A stretch of 64,000 bases of DNA from Ignavibacteriales bacterium (GTDB lineage: Bacteria > Bacteroidota > Ignavibacteria > Ignavibacteriales > Melioribacteraceae). The notes beneath the pieces are model-generated. The model was not told the DNA's origin and did no database searches. It saw only the letters and a list, made by a program, of their open reading frames with translations. Where the stretch lies: positions 1-64,000 of the forward strand of contig JAPLFG010000002.1 in NCBI GenBank assembly GCA_026390795.1, given 5' to 3'. The translations under genes and the position numbers were made by a program. Below, in pieces: positions 17,681 through 26,503 of this stretch. Every line of letters begins with the position of its first letter. Within the stretch, counting starts at the first letter, position 1.

Positions 17681-19033
17681 ATGAAAAAAATATTTAAATT
17701 TTTCGCTACGGGCCCAGATATAGCTCCTATTGAAGATGAAAAGCTCGTAAATTCTCTTTATAAGAAATATAGATTTCAAGTGATGATGGCAATCACTGTA
17801 GGTTATGGTGTAGTTTATACTTGCCGCCTCGCATTATCTGTTGTAAAAAAACCATTAATTGATGGTGGGATTTTTTCCGCCGATGACTTAGGAATTATTG
17901 GTTCAGCTATTTTTTATACATATGCGTTCGGAAAACTGACGAACGGATTTCTTGCAGACCATGCCAACATTAAACGGTTTTTTTCTTTTGGTGTACTCAT
18001 CTCCGCATTAATCAATCTTGCTATGGGATGGACACCACTCTTGTGGGTTTGGGTTGTGCTTTGGGCTTTGAATGGATGGTTCCAAGGTTTTGGAGCACCT
18101 GCCGGTATAGTATCAATGACTCAATGGTTTAGCAATAATGAACGTGGTCGCAAATATGGGATCTGGAGTACTGCACATTCAATAGGTGAAGGATTGACTT
18201 TTGTAGGTGTTGCGGGTCTTGTAAGTCTTTTTGGATGGCGGGCTGGTTTTATTGGACCAGGTTTGACGTGCGTAATTGTAGCAGTTTTGCTCTATATCTA
18301 TTTGCAAGATCGACCTAAAACATTAGGATTGCCAACTATTGCAGATTGGAGGAATGACCATGGTGTTCCTGTATTAGGTGGTGATGGAAAACAACCTAGC
18401 ATTTGGACTCTTCAACGTTCGATATTAAAAATACCTGCGATTTGGGTTCTTGCACTATCAAGTGCAACTATGTATGTAACTAGGTACGCAATCAATAGCT
18501 GGGGCATTCTTTATTTACAGGAAGAAAAAGGATATTCACTTCTCGAAGCCGGAAGTATGCTTGGATTAACAACCATTGCTGGTATGTTAGGCTGCTTAGC
18601 ATATGGCTATGCATCCGATAAATTGTTTCATGCAAGACGTCCTCCGGTTACGTTAATAGTTGGTATTTTAGAAATCATTTCATTATTAATAATCTTTTAC
18701 GCACCTCCTGGAAATCCTACTTTATTAACAATTGCATTCCTCTTTTATGGTTTTTCACTTAATGGTTTAGTTACAACTTTAGGTGGATTATTTGCCACTG
18801 ACATTGCACCCAAAAAAGCTGCGGGTGCTGCAATGGGTTTTATCGGAGTTTTCAGTTATCTGGCAGCAGCAACACAAGAACGCATAAGCGGGTTTTTGAT
18901 TGAAAAAGGGACTACAATAGTTGATGGTGTAAGACATTACGATTTTAGTACTGTGACAATTTTTTGGGTAGGTGCTTCCGTTGTTTCATTAATTCTTGCA
19001 ACCTCACTCTGGAAAGCAAAGGTGAGTGACTAA
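17681..19033 (+). CDS. OPA-family organophosphate:phosphate antiporter (GlpT/UhpT-like)
   Basis: The 450-residue protein is a 12-segment major-facilitator transporter of the OPA family. It keeps YTCR (R49) at the place of the phosphate-binding R45 of GlpT and the family block LNGWFQGFGAP...TQWFSNNERGRKYG. OPA carriers bring phosphorylated organic compounds across the inner membrane in exchange for phosphate. Its position in an inositol locus, next to a PfkB kinase and phosphatases, suggests inositol monophosphate or glycerophosphate as cargo. This is inference. The ATG at 17681 is chosen because AGAGGA lies before it; an upstream TTG at 17660 would add seven residues. Confidence 0.85.
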   Translation: MKKIFKFFATGPDIAPIEDEKLVNSLYKKYRFQVMMAITVGYGVVYTCRLALSVVKKPLIDGGIFSADDLGIIGSAIFYTYAFGKLTNGFLADHANIKRFFSFGVLISALINLAMGWTPLLWVWVVLWALNGWFQGFGAPAGIVSMTQWFSNNERGRKYGIWSTAHSIGEGLTFVGVAGLVSLFGWRAGFIGPGLTCVIVAVLLYIYLQDRPKTLGLPTIADWRNDHGVPVLGGDGKQPSIWTLQRSILKIPAIWVLALSSATMYVTRYAINSWGILYLQEEKGYSLLEAGSMLGLTTIAGMLGCLAYGYASDKLFHARRPPVTLIVGILEIISLLIIFYAPPGNPTLLTIAFLFYGFSLNGLVTTLGGLFATDIAPKKAAGAAMGFIGVFSYLAAATQERISGFLIEKGTTIVDGVRHYDFSTVTIFWVGASVVSLILATSLWKAKVSD

Positions 19034-19049
19034 AAATATTGGAGTAATA

Positions 19050-19946
19050 ATGACTGAACAATTAAAGAAGTACGATATAGTTTTTCTTGGCAATTATACT
19101 AAAGACACAATAATTACCTCTACCGGGACTAGATACCTGGATGGCGGCGGATTTAATTATGGCGCACACGCAGCCAAGATGCTCGGAATGAGTGTTGCCG
19201 CCGTAACAAGACTTAATAAAGATGATAAACGTGTTGTAGATAAATTACAAAAAATTGGTGTTGATGTATTTCCTTTTTATACCCTTTCTTCTACACATAT
19301 GGTTTTAGATTATCCAACTTCAGATCCTGATGATAGAATATTAAGTAGCCCGGCAACAGCAGGTTCTTTTACCCCAGATCAATTTTATGATTTGGAAGCA
19401 AAAGCCTTTTTGATGAACGGATCAATTCGTGGAGAGATTCCCTTTGATGTTGTTGAATACCTTCGCAAAAAAAATGCTCTCCTTGTAGGCGACTTGCAAG
19501 GATTTATTAGAATCGTTGCTTTAGACAACAAATTGCTTCATGCACCATGGCCGGAAAAAGAAAAATTTCTTGCATTGCTGGATATCTTAAAAACAGATGC
19601 TGTTGAAGCAGAATCTTTAACAGGTGAAAATGATATTAGAAAAGCAGCTAAAATTCTTGCGGATATGGGTCCTAAAGAAGTTGTGCTTACCCACCGAGAT
19701 GGAATTCTAGTCCTAGCTTATGGAATATTTTACGAAGCAAAGTTTTATTCAAACAGCTTAGTAGGAAGAAGCGGTAGAGGTGATACTTGCATCGCTTCAT
19801 ATGTGGCTAAACGGCTTACATCACCGCCTGAAATAGCTATAAAATGGTCGGCTGCAACAACTAGTCTTAAAATGGAAGTTGAGGGACCTTTCCTAAGAAG
19901 CATCGAAGAAATAAAGAAATTAATAGAGGAAAAGTATTTAGGATAA
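19050..19946 (+). CDS. PfkB-family sugar kinase resembling T. maritima TM0415
   Basis: The 298-residue ribokinase-fold protein has an N-terminal DGGGFNYGAHAAKMLG segment and the anion-hole/catalytic motif GRSGRGDTC (D245), a variant of the usual GAGD. The GRGDTC motif, DLQGFIRI and AESLTGENDIRKAAKIL match my recollection of TM0415, the PfkB protein inside the T. maritima inositol cluster. It should phosphorylate inositol or a keto-acid derived from it. The ATG at 19050 has GGAG 6 bases before it. A GTG at 19026 would overlap the antiporter gene. Confidence 0.82.
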   Translation: MTEQLKKYDIVFLGNYTKDTIITSTGTRYLDGGGFNYGAHAAKMLGMSVAAVTRLNKDDKRVVDKLQKIGVDVFPFYTLSSTHMVLDYPTSDPDDRILSSPATAGSFTPDQFYDLEAKAFLMNGSIRGEIPFDVVEYLRKKNALLVGDLQGFIRIVALDNKLLHAPWPEKEKFLALLDILKTDAVEAESLTGENDIRKAAKILADMGPKEVVLTHRDGILVLAYGIFYEAKFYSNSLVGRSGRGDTCIASYVAKRLTSPPEIAIKWSAATTSLKMEVEGPFLRSIEEIKKLIEEKYLG

Positions 19947-19996
19947 TAATACATAGCTCGAACTAAAGCTTTAGAATTTACTTAGGATGTTCAACA

Positions 19997-21196
19997 ATGA
20001 GAAATAAATTTTTATCAAGATTTGTATCACTTCTTTTTTCCGTAGTTCTATGCCAAGTATCAATCGCTCAAAATATAACAAAGGATTTTTCATTTATTGT
20101 TTCGAGTGATCAAAGAGCTCATGCAACTGAAGCGTTTCGTTCGCACGAATACACGATGGGAGGATATGAAGCGATAAAGAAAGTGGGCAAGGGCTCATTT
20201 ATGATTGTTCTCGGAGACCTCGATCCACCTCAAGCAACGTTTGACCTAATTGATAATATACTCGGTAAAGACTACAAAAGGTATGCAGTTGTTGGAAATC
20301 ATGATATTGAAAATCCCGAGAGTATTGAATACTTAAGAGCAATGAATAGAGGCAATATATCTTTGCCGAATATTGTTAGAAAAGGTCCTGCAGGATCTGA
20401 AGAAACAACATATTCATTTGATTACGGGGATGTTCATTTTGTTGTGTTGAACGTTTATTATGATGGGAAAGCTGATAATGCAGCAGATGGAAATATTGCA
20501 CCTGAACTTCTTAGCTGGTTTGAAAATGATTTAAAACTGAACAAGAAAAAACATGTTTTTGTCTTTGGGCACGAACCGCTTTTTCCGGTTCTGGATATGG
20601 AAACAGGAACAGTCCGCCACGAAGGAGATGCATTAGATAAATATCCTTTGAACACATTAAAATTTGAACAAGTGCTTCAGAAATATAAAGTCACAGCATA
20701 TTTAAGCGGACATGTGCACTGCGCTTCATATTCAAGCATTAATGGAATATGGCTGCTCAATTCTGGACATATCTATGGACAGGAAGATAATTACACAGCA
20801 GAAAAATTGTACGCAAGATTGATTACGGAAATTGAAAAAGCTAAGTCAACTGGAGTCTCACAACAAGATGCTATAAAGGTGTTCTTCCAATCTCAGCTCA
20901 AAGAGATTAAAAAAGTTGTCTTTAATTTCGGATTCGGGGACGGCAAAGGGACGGACTACAAAAGTTTGACAGATGAAGAAACATGGAAACATTTTAATGA
21001 GTTTTTTGACAATTGCTTAAGAGACAAATCTGAATTACAAAGGTATTCACAGTTATTTTGGAAAAACACTATTTGGAGACCAAGTACATTCCTGAAAATT
21101 AAAATTCACGGAAATAGTGCCATTTTGGAAATTTACAGAGACAAAGATTTTTTTGGAAATTATGAATTAAAACATACTCAAGTACTATATAAGTAA
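19997..21196 (+). CDS. Exported calcineurin-like metallophosphatase (third type)
   Basis: The 399-residue protein has a signal peptide (residues 1-25, ending SIAQ) and metallophosphoesterase blocks SSDQ, GDLDPP, GNHDIENP, FGHEPLFP and SGHVHC, giving a full two-metal site. About 150 C-terminal residues after SGHIYGQ form an extra region of unknown role. It is distinct from the two PAP-like paralogues in spacing and motifs. The substrate is probably a phosphate ester available outside or in the periplasm. It lies 50 bases after the PfkB gene and 37 before the next phosphatase, within the same likely operon. Confidence 0.82.
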   Translation: MRNKFLSRFVSLLFSVVLCQVSIAQNITKDFSFIVSSDQRAHATEAFRSHEYTMGGYEAIKKVGKGSFMIVLGDLDPPQATFDLIDNILGKDYKRYAVVGNHDIENPESIEYLRAMNRGNISLPNIVRKGPAGSEETTYSFDYGDVHFVVLNVYYDGKADNAADGNIAPELLSWFENDLKLNKKKHVFVFGHEPLFPVLDMETGTVRHEGDALDKYPLNTLKFEQVLQKYKVTAYLSGHVHCASYSSINGIWLLNSGHIYGQEDNYTAEKLYARLITEIEKAKSTGVSQQDAIKVFFQSQLKEIKKVVFNFGFGDGKGTDYKSLTDEETWKHFNEFFDNCLRDKSELQRYSQLFWKNTIWRPSTFLKIKIHGNSAILEIYRDKDFFGNYELKHTQVLYK

Positions 21197-21233
21197 CATT
21201 TAAGATTAATAAAATATTATAACAGAAGGCCCC

Positions 21234-22217
21234 ATGAAAAACATAAAAATTAGATCTCTGTTTCTCTCGGTGTTAATTTTTGTTCTTGCTATTTCGCAAC
21301 AGAGTATACTTTATAGTCAAAATGAAAATGTTGTTCCTAAAAGTGCGCAAGCTTTGTCAGAGTTGGGAAAGAATTTTACTTTTATGATTGCAAGTGATTT
21401 AGGGCGTAACGGGTATTATGATCAAAAGCCCGTGGCGGAAATGATGGGTGAGGTTGCCACAATTGCTGAGCCGGAATTTGTTGCTGCAATAGGCGATGTA
21501 CACCATTTTCTGGGTGTAAAGTCGGTACAGGATCCCTTGTGGCAGACTAATTTCGAGTGGATTTATAAACATCCCGAATTGATGATTAAGTGGTATCCGG
21601 TAATGGGCAACCATGAATACCGTGGTAACACACAGGCTGTGATAGATTATTCCAACGTAAGCCGACGCTGGATAATGCCTAGCCGTTATTATGCTAAAAC
21701 CTTTTCTGCGGCTAAAAATGTGGGAGTACTACTTCTCTTCATTGATACCGCACCAATAATAGATAAGTACCGTATCGATTCTGAAGAATATCCGGATGCA
21801 GGCAAACAATCCATGGAACGACAGTTAGCGTGGATAGACTCCACTCTGGGTGCCTCCAAAGCTAAATGGAAAATCGTTCTCGGTCATCATCCTATTTACG
21901 CGGGAACCGGCAAAGAAGAAGCCGAACGTGTAGATCTTCAAAAACGGCTTCAGCCCCTGCTCGATAAAAACAAAGTAGATATTTCGGTGGGCGGGCATGT
22001 TCATAATTTTCAACATATACACGCAACCAATTCCAATGTAGATTATTTTGTTAATAGTTCAGCTTCACTAACAAGGAAAGTATCGCCACTTCAAGGTGAG
22101 TTATTCGGAAGTTCGGATTCCGGTTTCACTCTTTGTACCATAAATGAGACGGAATTGATTATCACTTTTGTGAACAAAGCCGGTGAAATTATCTATCAGT
22201 ATAAACGGACGAAATAG
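21234..22217 (+). CDS. Exported calcineurin-like phosphatase, purple-acid-phosphatase-like (copy 2)
   Basis: The 327-residue paralogue of the 9048 gene has a signal peptide (1-28, ending LYSQ) and the blocks SDLGRNG, GDVHHFLG, GNHEYRGN, VLGHHPIYA and GGHVHNFQH. As in copy 1, His stands where purple acid phosphatases have the iron-binding tyrosine. The shared sequence around WYP..GNH.YRGN, S.RW..P.RYYA and LDS.L (copy 1) or IDSTL (copy 2) shows common descent. It should act on phosphate esters outside the inner membrane, beside the TonB receptor and phytase genes that follow. Confidence 0.83.
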   Translation: MKNIKIRSLFLSVLIFVLAISQQSILYSQNENVVPKSAQALSELGKNFTFMIASDLGRNGYYDQKPVAEMMGEVATIAEPEFVAAIGDVHHFLGVKSVQDPLWQTNFEWIYKHPELMIKWYPVMGNHEYRGNTQAVIDYSNVSRRWIMPSRYYAKTFSAAKNVGVLLLFIDTAPIIDKYRIDSEEYPDAGKQSMERQLAWIDSTLGASKAKWKIVLGHHPIYAGTGKEEAERVDLQKRLQPLLDKNKVDISVGGHVHNFQHIHATNSNVDYFVNSSASLTRKVSPLQGELFGSSDSGFTLCTINETELIITFVNKAGEIIYQYKRTK

Positions 22218-22415
22218 GTTTACGAAGATGGGAGAATTTGGTTCAAAATAATATGGTGGCAAGGATTTTACTAATAATTATTTATTTGGACTTACTCAAA
22301 TTCTATATAAATAACTTTTAAATAATTCTAATATTTCTCAACAGGAGGTGCTTAAAAACATTCAATTATACTTTAATCAACGAAGCAAAATTAATTTTAT
22401 CAATAGGAGAGGAAG

Positions 22416-25223
22416 ATGGCTATTAATTTTTCGCACATAATTCGGAAAAACGCCCATTTAATTCTGATCTGTATTGCATTAATAGGGTTTTTCACAACGA
22501 GTTCAATCTTTGCACAAAAGACTGCACAAGTTACCGGTCGTATAACGGATGCAGATACAAAAGAATATTTACCGGGCGCAAATGTTGTTCTAAAAGGGAC
22601 TCGTTTTGGGGATGCGACCGATAAAGTAGGAAATTACAAAATTTCGAATGTACCTCCCGGTGCATACGAACTTGTTGTAACATACATTGGATATGTTGAT
22701 CAAACAATAAATATAACTGTTGGTACAAATGGAGCTACTGTAAAACAGAATGTTGCCATTAGCCAGACAGAAGTTAAAATGGGAGAAGTTGTTGTAACTG
22801 GACTCAGACAAGGTCAAACCAAAGCAATGAACGTCCAAAAAACTTCAGACAAGATTGTTAATATCGTTTCTCAAGAGCAAATGGTGCGCTTACCTGATTT
22901 AAATACCGCTGAAATTTTACAGCGTATTTCCGGAATTTCAATTGTTCGCGACCAGGGTGAAGGACGTTATGTTCAAATCCGTGGTACGGATGCACGACTC
23001 ACTTCCGTTTCTGTAAACGGAGAAAAAATCATCGCTCCGGATCCTGGTGAGCGTTATGTCGGAATGGATGTTATCTCAGCAAGCCAGGCTGCTTCAATAG
23101 AAGTTTCTAAAACTGTAACACCCGATATGGATGGTGACGCAGTCGGTGGATCTGTAAATATAAAATCGAAAAGTGCTTTTGATTCCGATAAACCATTCTT
23201 CAATATAACTGCCGGTACCGGTACAAGCGATATTATGGGTAAACCACTTTGGCAGGGCGGTTTTACATACGGCTCAAAATTTGGTGACGAAAATCAATTC
23301 GGCTTTGCCATTACTGGCAACTACGATAAGTGGGAAAGGGAGACATGGGATCTTGAAAGCACTTATAACGACCTAACAATTGGTGGTGTTGATAGACCCC
23401 AATCATTAACAGATGTAGATTTTAGAAATTATAATGTATCTCGTGAAAGAATTAATGTGGCTGCAAATCTTGAATATCAGCCAAGTACAGATAATACTTT
23501 CTTCATACGCGGTATGTATAACAATAGGGACGATTACGAGTATAGACGAAATCTTTATATTAGACCATCCAAGGGTACATTCACAGACTTAACAACTATT
23601 ACAAAGGGAAAGGTTTATCAAGGGCTCAAAGATCGCCTTGAGAGACAGAATATATTCGCTCTTTCTGCCGGCGGTATTAACAAAATTGACGATTTGATTT
23701 TGGATTACACAGTTGCATATAACGAAGGTGGAACAAAAAAGAACGACGAAACCGATCCTCAGTTTGTTATGACATCTTCACTGAACATGGCACTAAATTT
23801 AAGCGATCCGCAAAGACCTAATTATAGAATTACAAGTACAGGTGCTACCGCAGATCAGTTTAATTCCGACAACTTTAAAATGGACCAGGTAAAATATAAT
23901 AACGACAATGCAACAGACCGGGACTATATGGCTGGTGCCAATTTGAAATATGATTTTAAACTTGCTGATTATCCTTCCACATTAAAATTAGGTGGTAAAA
24001 TACATTTACGTGAAAAAGTAAAAACTCAAGATCGTTATGTCTATAAATGGGGTGGTGCAAGTAATTTATTATTGACACAATTTGTTGGAGATGATGTAAA
24101 TATTTACGACGGAACTTACCGGCTTGGTCGAATTATTGACGGCACTAAGTTTAGACCATTTTTCGAATCTATGAAAAATAAGGCTGGTGGTTTCGTTGGC
24201 GAAATTGACCACATAAATTCTGAAGGGTCCAGTTTTACTGCGGATGAGAACACGATAGCATATTATGTAATGGATACATGGAAACTTGATGACTGGATGG
24301 TAATTGCCGGAGTTCGACATGAATTTACAGACCTTACAAATAAGAGTAGCGAAATTCAGTTAGATGCTAACGGTGATTATCTATCGACCACTCCAAGAGA
24401 AGCTACATTAAGTTACAACAACTTTTTACCCTCGTTGCAAGTCCGTTACAGAGTCTCTTCGATGAGCAACATACGCTTCTCCTATACAAATACACTTGCA
24501 CGACCGAACTTTTTCGACCTAGTTCCTTACAAACAAGTTGATCCTGACGGTCTTACAGTATTGGAAGGTAATGCTTCTCTAATACCAACTACATCTACAG
24601 CCCTCGACTTATTAGCAGAGTACTATTTTGAAGAAGGTGGTTTGATTTCAGGCGGTGTTTTTTATAAAAAATTAAATGATATTATTTTTATGCAAACCTC
24701 AAAGATCTCTGGCGGTTTATATGATGGGTATTGGCATACACAGCCGGTTAACGGAGGAACTTCAACACTTGTAGGTGCGGAAGTAAATTTTGAATACCAA
24801 TTAAAATTCTTACCAGGATTTTTAGATGGATTCGGATTAGCAGCCAACTACGCTTATACACATTCATCAGCAGATGTTGGTGGAAGATTAGAGCGCGCAG
24901 AGTTACCAGGTCAAGCAGCAAACGTTGCCAACTTCGTAGTAAGTTATGAAAAATTCGGATTCACGGGACGCTTCAGTATTGGTTACAACGGTCAGTTTGT
25001 TGAGGAAGTTGGAACATCTTCTCAATACGACAGAATTTACAAAGCACATACACAAATGGACATCTCAGCCAGCCAGGACATTATCAGCGGATTGCAAATT
25101 TATTTTGAGTGGATTAACGTAAATGATGCACCAATGATTTATTATCAAGGTGATGAGAACCATCCATTACAACAAGAATGGTATGCTTCATGGATGCATT
25201 TTGGCTTTAAGTACAAGATGTAA
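22416..25223 (+). CDS. TonB-dependent outer-membrane receptor
   Basis: The 935-residue protein has a signal peptide (to about residue 33), a carboxypeptidase-regulatory-like domain (about 38-115, VTGRITDADTKEYLPGANV), a plug (about 125-250, with NTAEILQRISGISIVR and VQIRGTDARLTSVSVNG) and a long barrel. The plug wording is that of the TonB receptor group common in Xanthomonas and Caulobacter for plant-derived sugars. Cargo would be a compound too large for porins. The phytase gene directly downstream suggests phytate or partly dephosphorylated inositol phosphates. A strong GGAGAGGAAG site precedes the ATG and a terminator follows. Confidence 0.92.
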   Translation: MAINFSHIIRKNAHLILICIALIGFFTTSSIFAQKTAQVTGRITDADTKEYLPGANVVLKGTRFGDATDKVGNYKISNVPPGAYELVVTYIGYVDQTINITVGTNGATVKQNVAISQTEVKMGEVVVTGLRQGQTKAMNVQKTSDKIVNIVSQEQMVRLPDLNTAEILQRISGISIVRDQGEGRYVQIRGTDARLTSVSVNGEKIIAPDPGERYVGMDVISASQAASIEVSKTVTPDMDGDAVGGSVNIKSKSAFDSDKPFFNITAGTGTSDIMGKPLWQGGFTYGSKFGDENQFGFAITGNYDKWERETWDLESTYNDLTIGGVDRPQSLTDVDFRNYNVSRERINVAANLEYQPSTDNTFFIRGMYNNRDDYEYRRNLYIRPSKGTFTDLTTITKGKVYQGLKDRLERQNIFALSAGGINKIDDLILDYTVAYNEGGTKKNDETDPQFVMTSSLNMALNLSDPQRPNYRITSTGATADQFNSDNFKMDQVKYNNDNATDRDYMAGANLKYDFKLADYPSTLKLGGKIHLREKVKTQDRYVYKWGGASNLLLTQFVGDDVNIYDGTYRLGRIIDGTKFRPFFESMKNKAGGFVGEIDHINSEGSSFTADENTIAYYVMDTWKLDDWMVIAGVRHEFTDLTNKSSEIQLDANGDYLSTTPREATLSYNNFLPSLQVRYRVSSMSNIRFSYTNTLARPNFFDLVPYKQVDPDGLTVLEGNASLIPTTSTALDLLAEYYFEEGGLISGGVFYKKLNDIIFMQTSKISGGLYDGYWHTQPVNGGTSTLVGAEVNFEYQLKFLPGFLDGFGLAANYAYTHSSADVGGRLERAELPGQAANVANFVVSYEKFGFTGRFSIGYNGQFVEEVGTSSQYDRIYKAHTQMDISASQDIISGLQIYFEWINVNDAPMIYYQGDENHPLQQEWYASWMHFGFKYKM

Positions 25224-25250
25224 TAAATAAAAAAAGTACCTCTTATTCCA

Positions 25251-25278
25251 GGCCGCTGTATGATTACAGCGGCCATTT
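25251..25278 (+). terminator. Terminator after the TonB receptor gene
   Basis: A perfect 10-bp stem GGCCGCTGTA / TACAGCGGCC closes the loop TGAT and is followed by ATTTT. The short T run makes it weaker than ideal, so some readthrough into the phytase gene is possible. Confidence 0.8.
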
Positions 25279-25336
25279 TCCATAAAATATAAAGAGCTAG
25301 AAGAATTGAAGAGTTATTTAATCTGGAGTTATAATT

Positions 25337-26464
25337 ATGAGAACGAAAGTTATTCAATACCTTATGAACATGAGTGCGTTTGTTACTATCATTTTGATAA
25401 TTGGATGCCAAAAAGTTGTAAGTCAAGACCAGAATCAATCGAATGTAGTTAAGCCAGTAGTAGTTACAGATACTGTTAAATGGGATACAGATGATCCTGC
25501 AATTTGGATTAGTCCTGCAGATCCTTCAAAGAGTTTAATTATTGGAACCGATAAAGATTCCGACGGCGCCTTATTTGTATTTGATTTAAATGGAAAAATA
25601 ATTGAAGAGAAAACGGTTCGGAATCTAAAACGCCCGAATAATGTTGATGTTGAATACGGACTTATTCTTAATGGAAAGCCTGTTGATATAGCAGTAACAA
25701 CAGAAAGGGAAACAAACAAAATTCGTATTTATAGTCTTCCCGATATGAAGGCAATTGATAATGGCGGCATTGAAGTTTTTTCCGGAGAAAGCCAGCGCGC
25801 ACCAATGGGAATTTCAATTTATAAAAGATTAAAAGATGATTCTGTATTTGCAATCGTAAGTAGAAAGAGCGGTCCAACCGAAGGATACTTATGGCAATAT
25901 TTATTGAAAGATGATGGTAAAGGAAATGTTGCCGGAACATTAGTTCGTAAGTTTGGTGCTTACAGCGGCAAAAAAGAAATTGAATCAATCGCGGTTGATG
26001 ATAAATTGGGATATGTCTATTACAGCGACGAACAAGTCGGAGTCAGAAAATATTATGCTGATCCGGACGCTAAAGATGCAGATAAACAGTTGGGTATAAT
26101 TTGTACTTCAGACTATCTTGAAGATAATGAAGGGATTTCGATTTATGAAGTTGATGATACTACCGGCTACGTGCTGGTATCAGATCAAAGCGCAAACAGA
26201 TTCCGTATTTATACTAGAGAAGGTGTCCTGGCAGATCCAAAAGAAGAAATAGTCGCACAACCACATAATCATAAATTAGTCAAAATTGTAAATGTAATGA
26301 CTAACAACAGTGACGGATCTGAGGTTACGAATGTTGTTGTAAATGAAAAATTTCCAGGCGGTATGTTCGTTGCAATGTCTGATAACAAAACATTCCAATT
26401 TTATTCATGGGCAGATATAGCTGGGAAAGATTTAAAGACTGCTCCTAAAAGCAATAAAAAATAA
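25337..26464 (+). CDS. Beta-propeller 3-phytase, lipoprotein
   Basis: The 375-residue protein has a lipobox IIGC (C24) and the beta-propeller phytase signatures DDPAIWI (52-58), SLIIGTDKDSDGALFVFDLNGK, RPNNVDVEYG (99-108), EIESIAVDDKLGYVYYSDEQVG, DNEGISIYEVDD and DGSEVTNVVVN...GGMFVA. Enzymes of this family are calcium-dependent and release phosphate stepwise from phytate (inositol hexakisphosphate). Length matches the family's usual 350-380. As a lipoprotein it probably sits on the outer membrane, ahead of uptake by the neighbouring TonB receptor. It lies between that receptor and the uxaE-like gene. Confidence 0.93.
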   Translation: MRTKVIQYLMNMSAFVTIILIIGCQKVVSQDQNQSNVVKPVVVTDTVKWDTDDPAIWISPADPSKSLIIGTDKDSDGALFVFDLNGKIIEEKTVRNLKRPNNVDVEYGLILNGKPVDIAVTTERETNKIRIYSLPDMKAIDNGGIEVFSGESQRAPMGISIYKRLKDDSVFAIVSRKSGPTEGYLWQYLLKDDGKGNVAGTLVRKFGAYSGKKEIESIAVDDKLGYVYYSDEQVGVRKYYADPDAKDADKQLGIICTSDYLEDNEGISIYEVDDTTGYVLVSDQSANRFRIYTREGVLADPKEEIVAQPHNHKLVKIVNVMTNNSDGSEVTNVVVNEKFPGGMFVAMSDNKTFQFYSWADIAGKDLKTAPKSNKK

Positions 26465-26503
26465 AGTACTTAAATTATTTTATTCATCATATAGCGACTA
26501 ACA

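Noticed and set aside
22345-22350. A strong AGGAGG-like site about 70 bases before the TonB receptor gene
   Set aside because: No plausible start codon follows at proper distance. The only GTG overlaps the site itself, and the real gene has its own GGAGAGGAAG.
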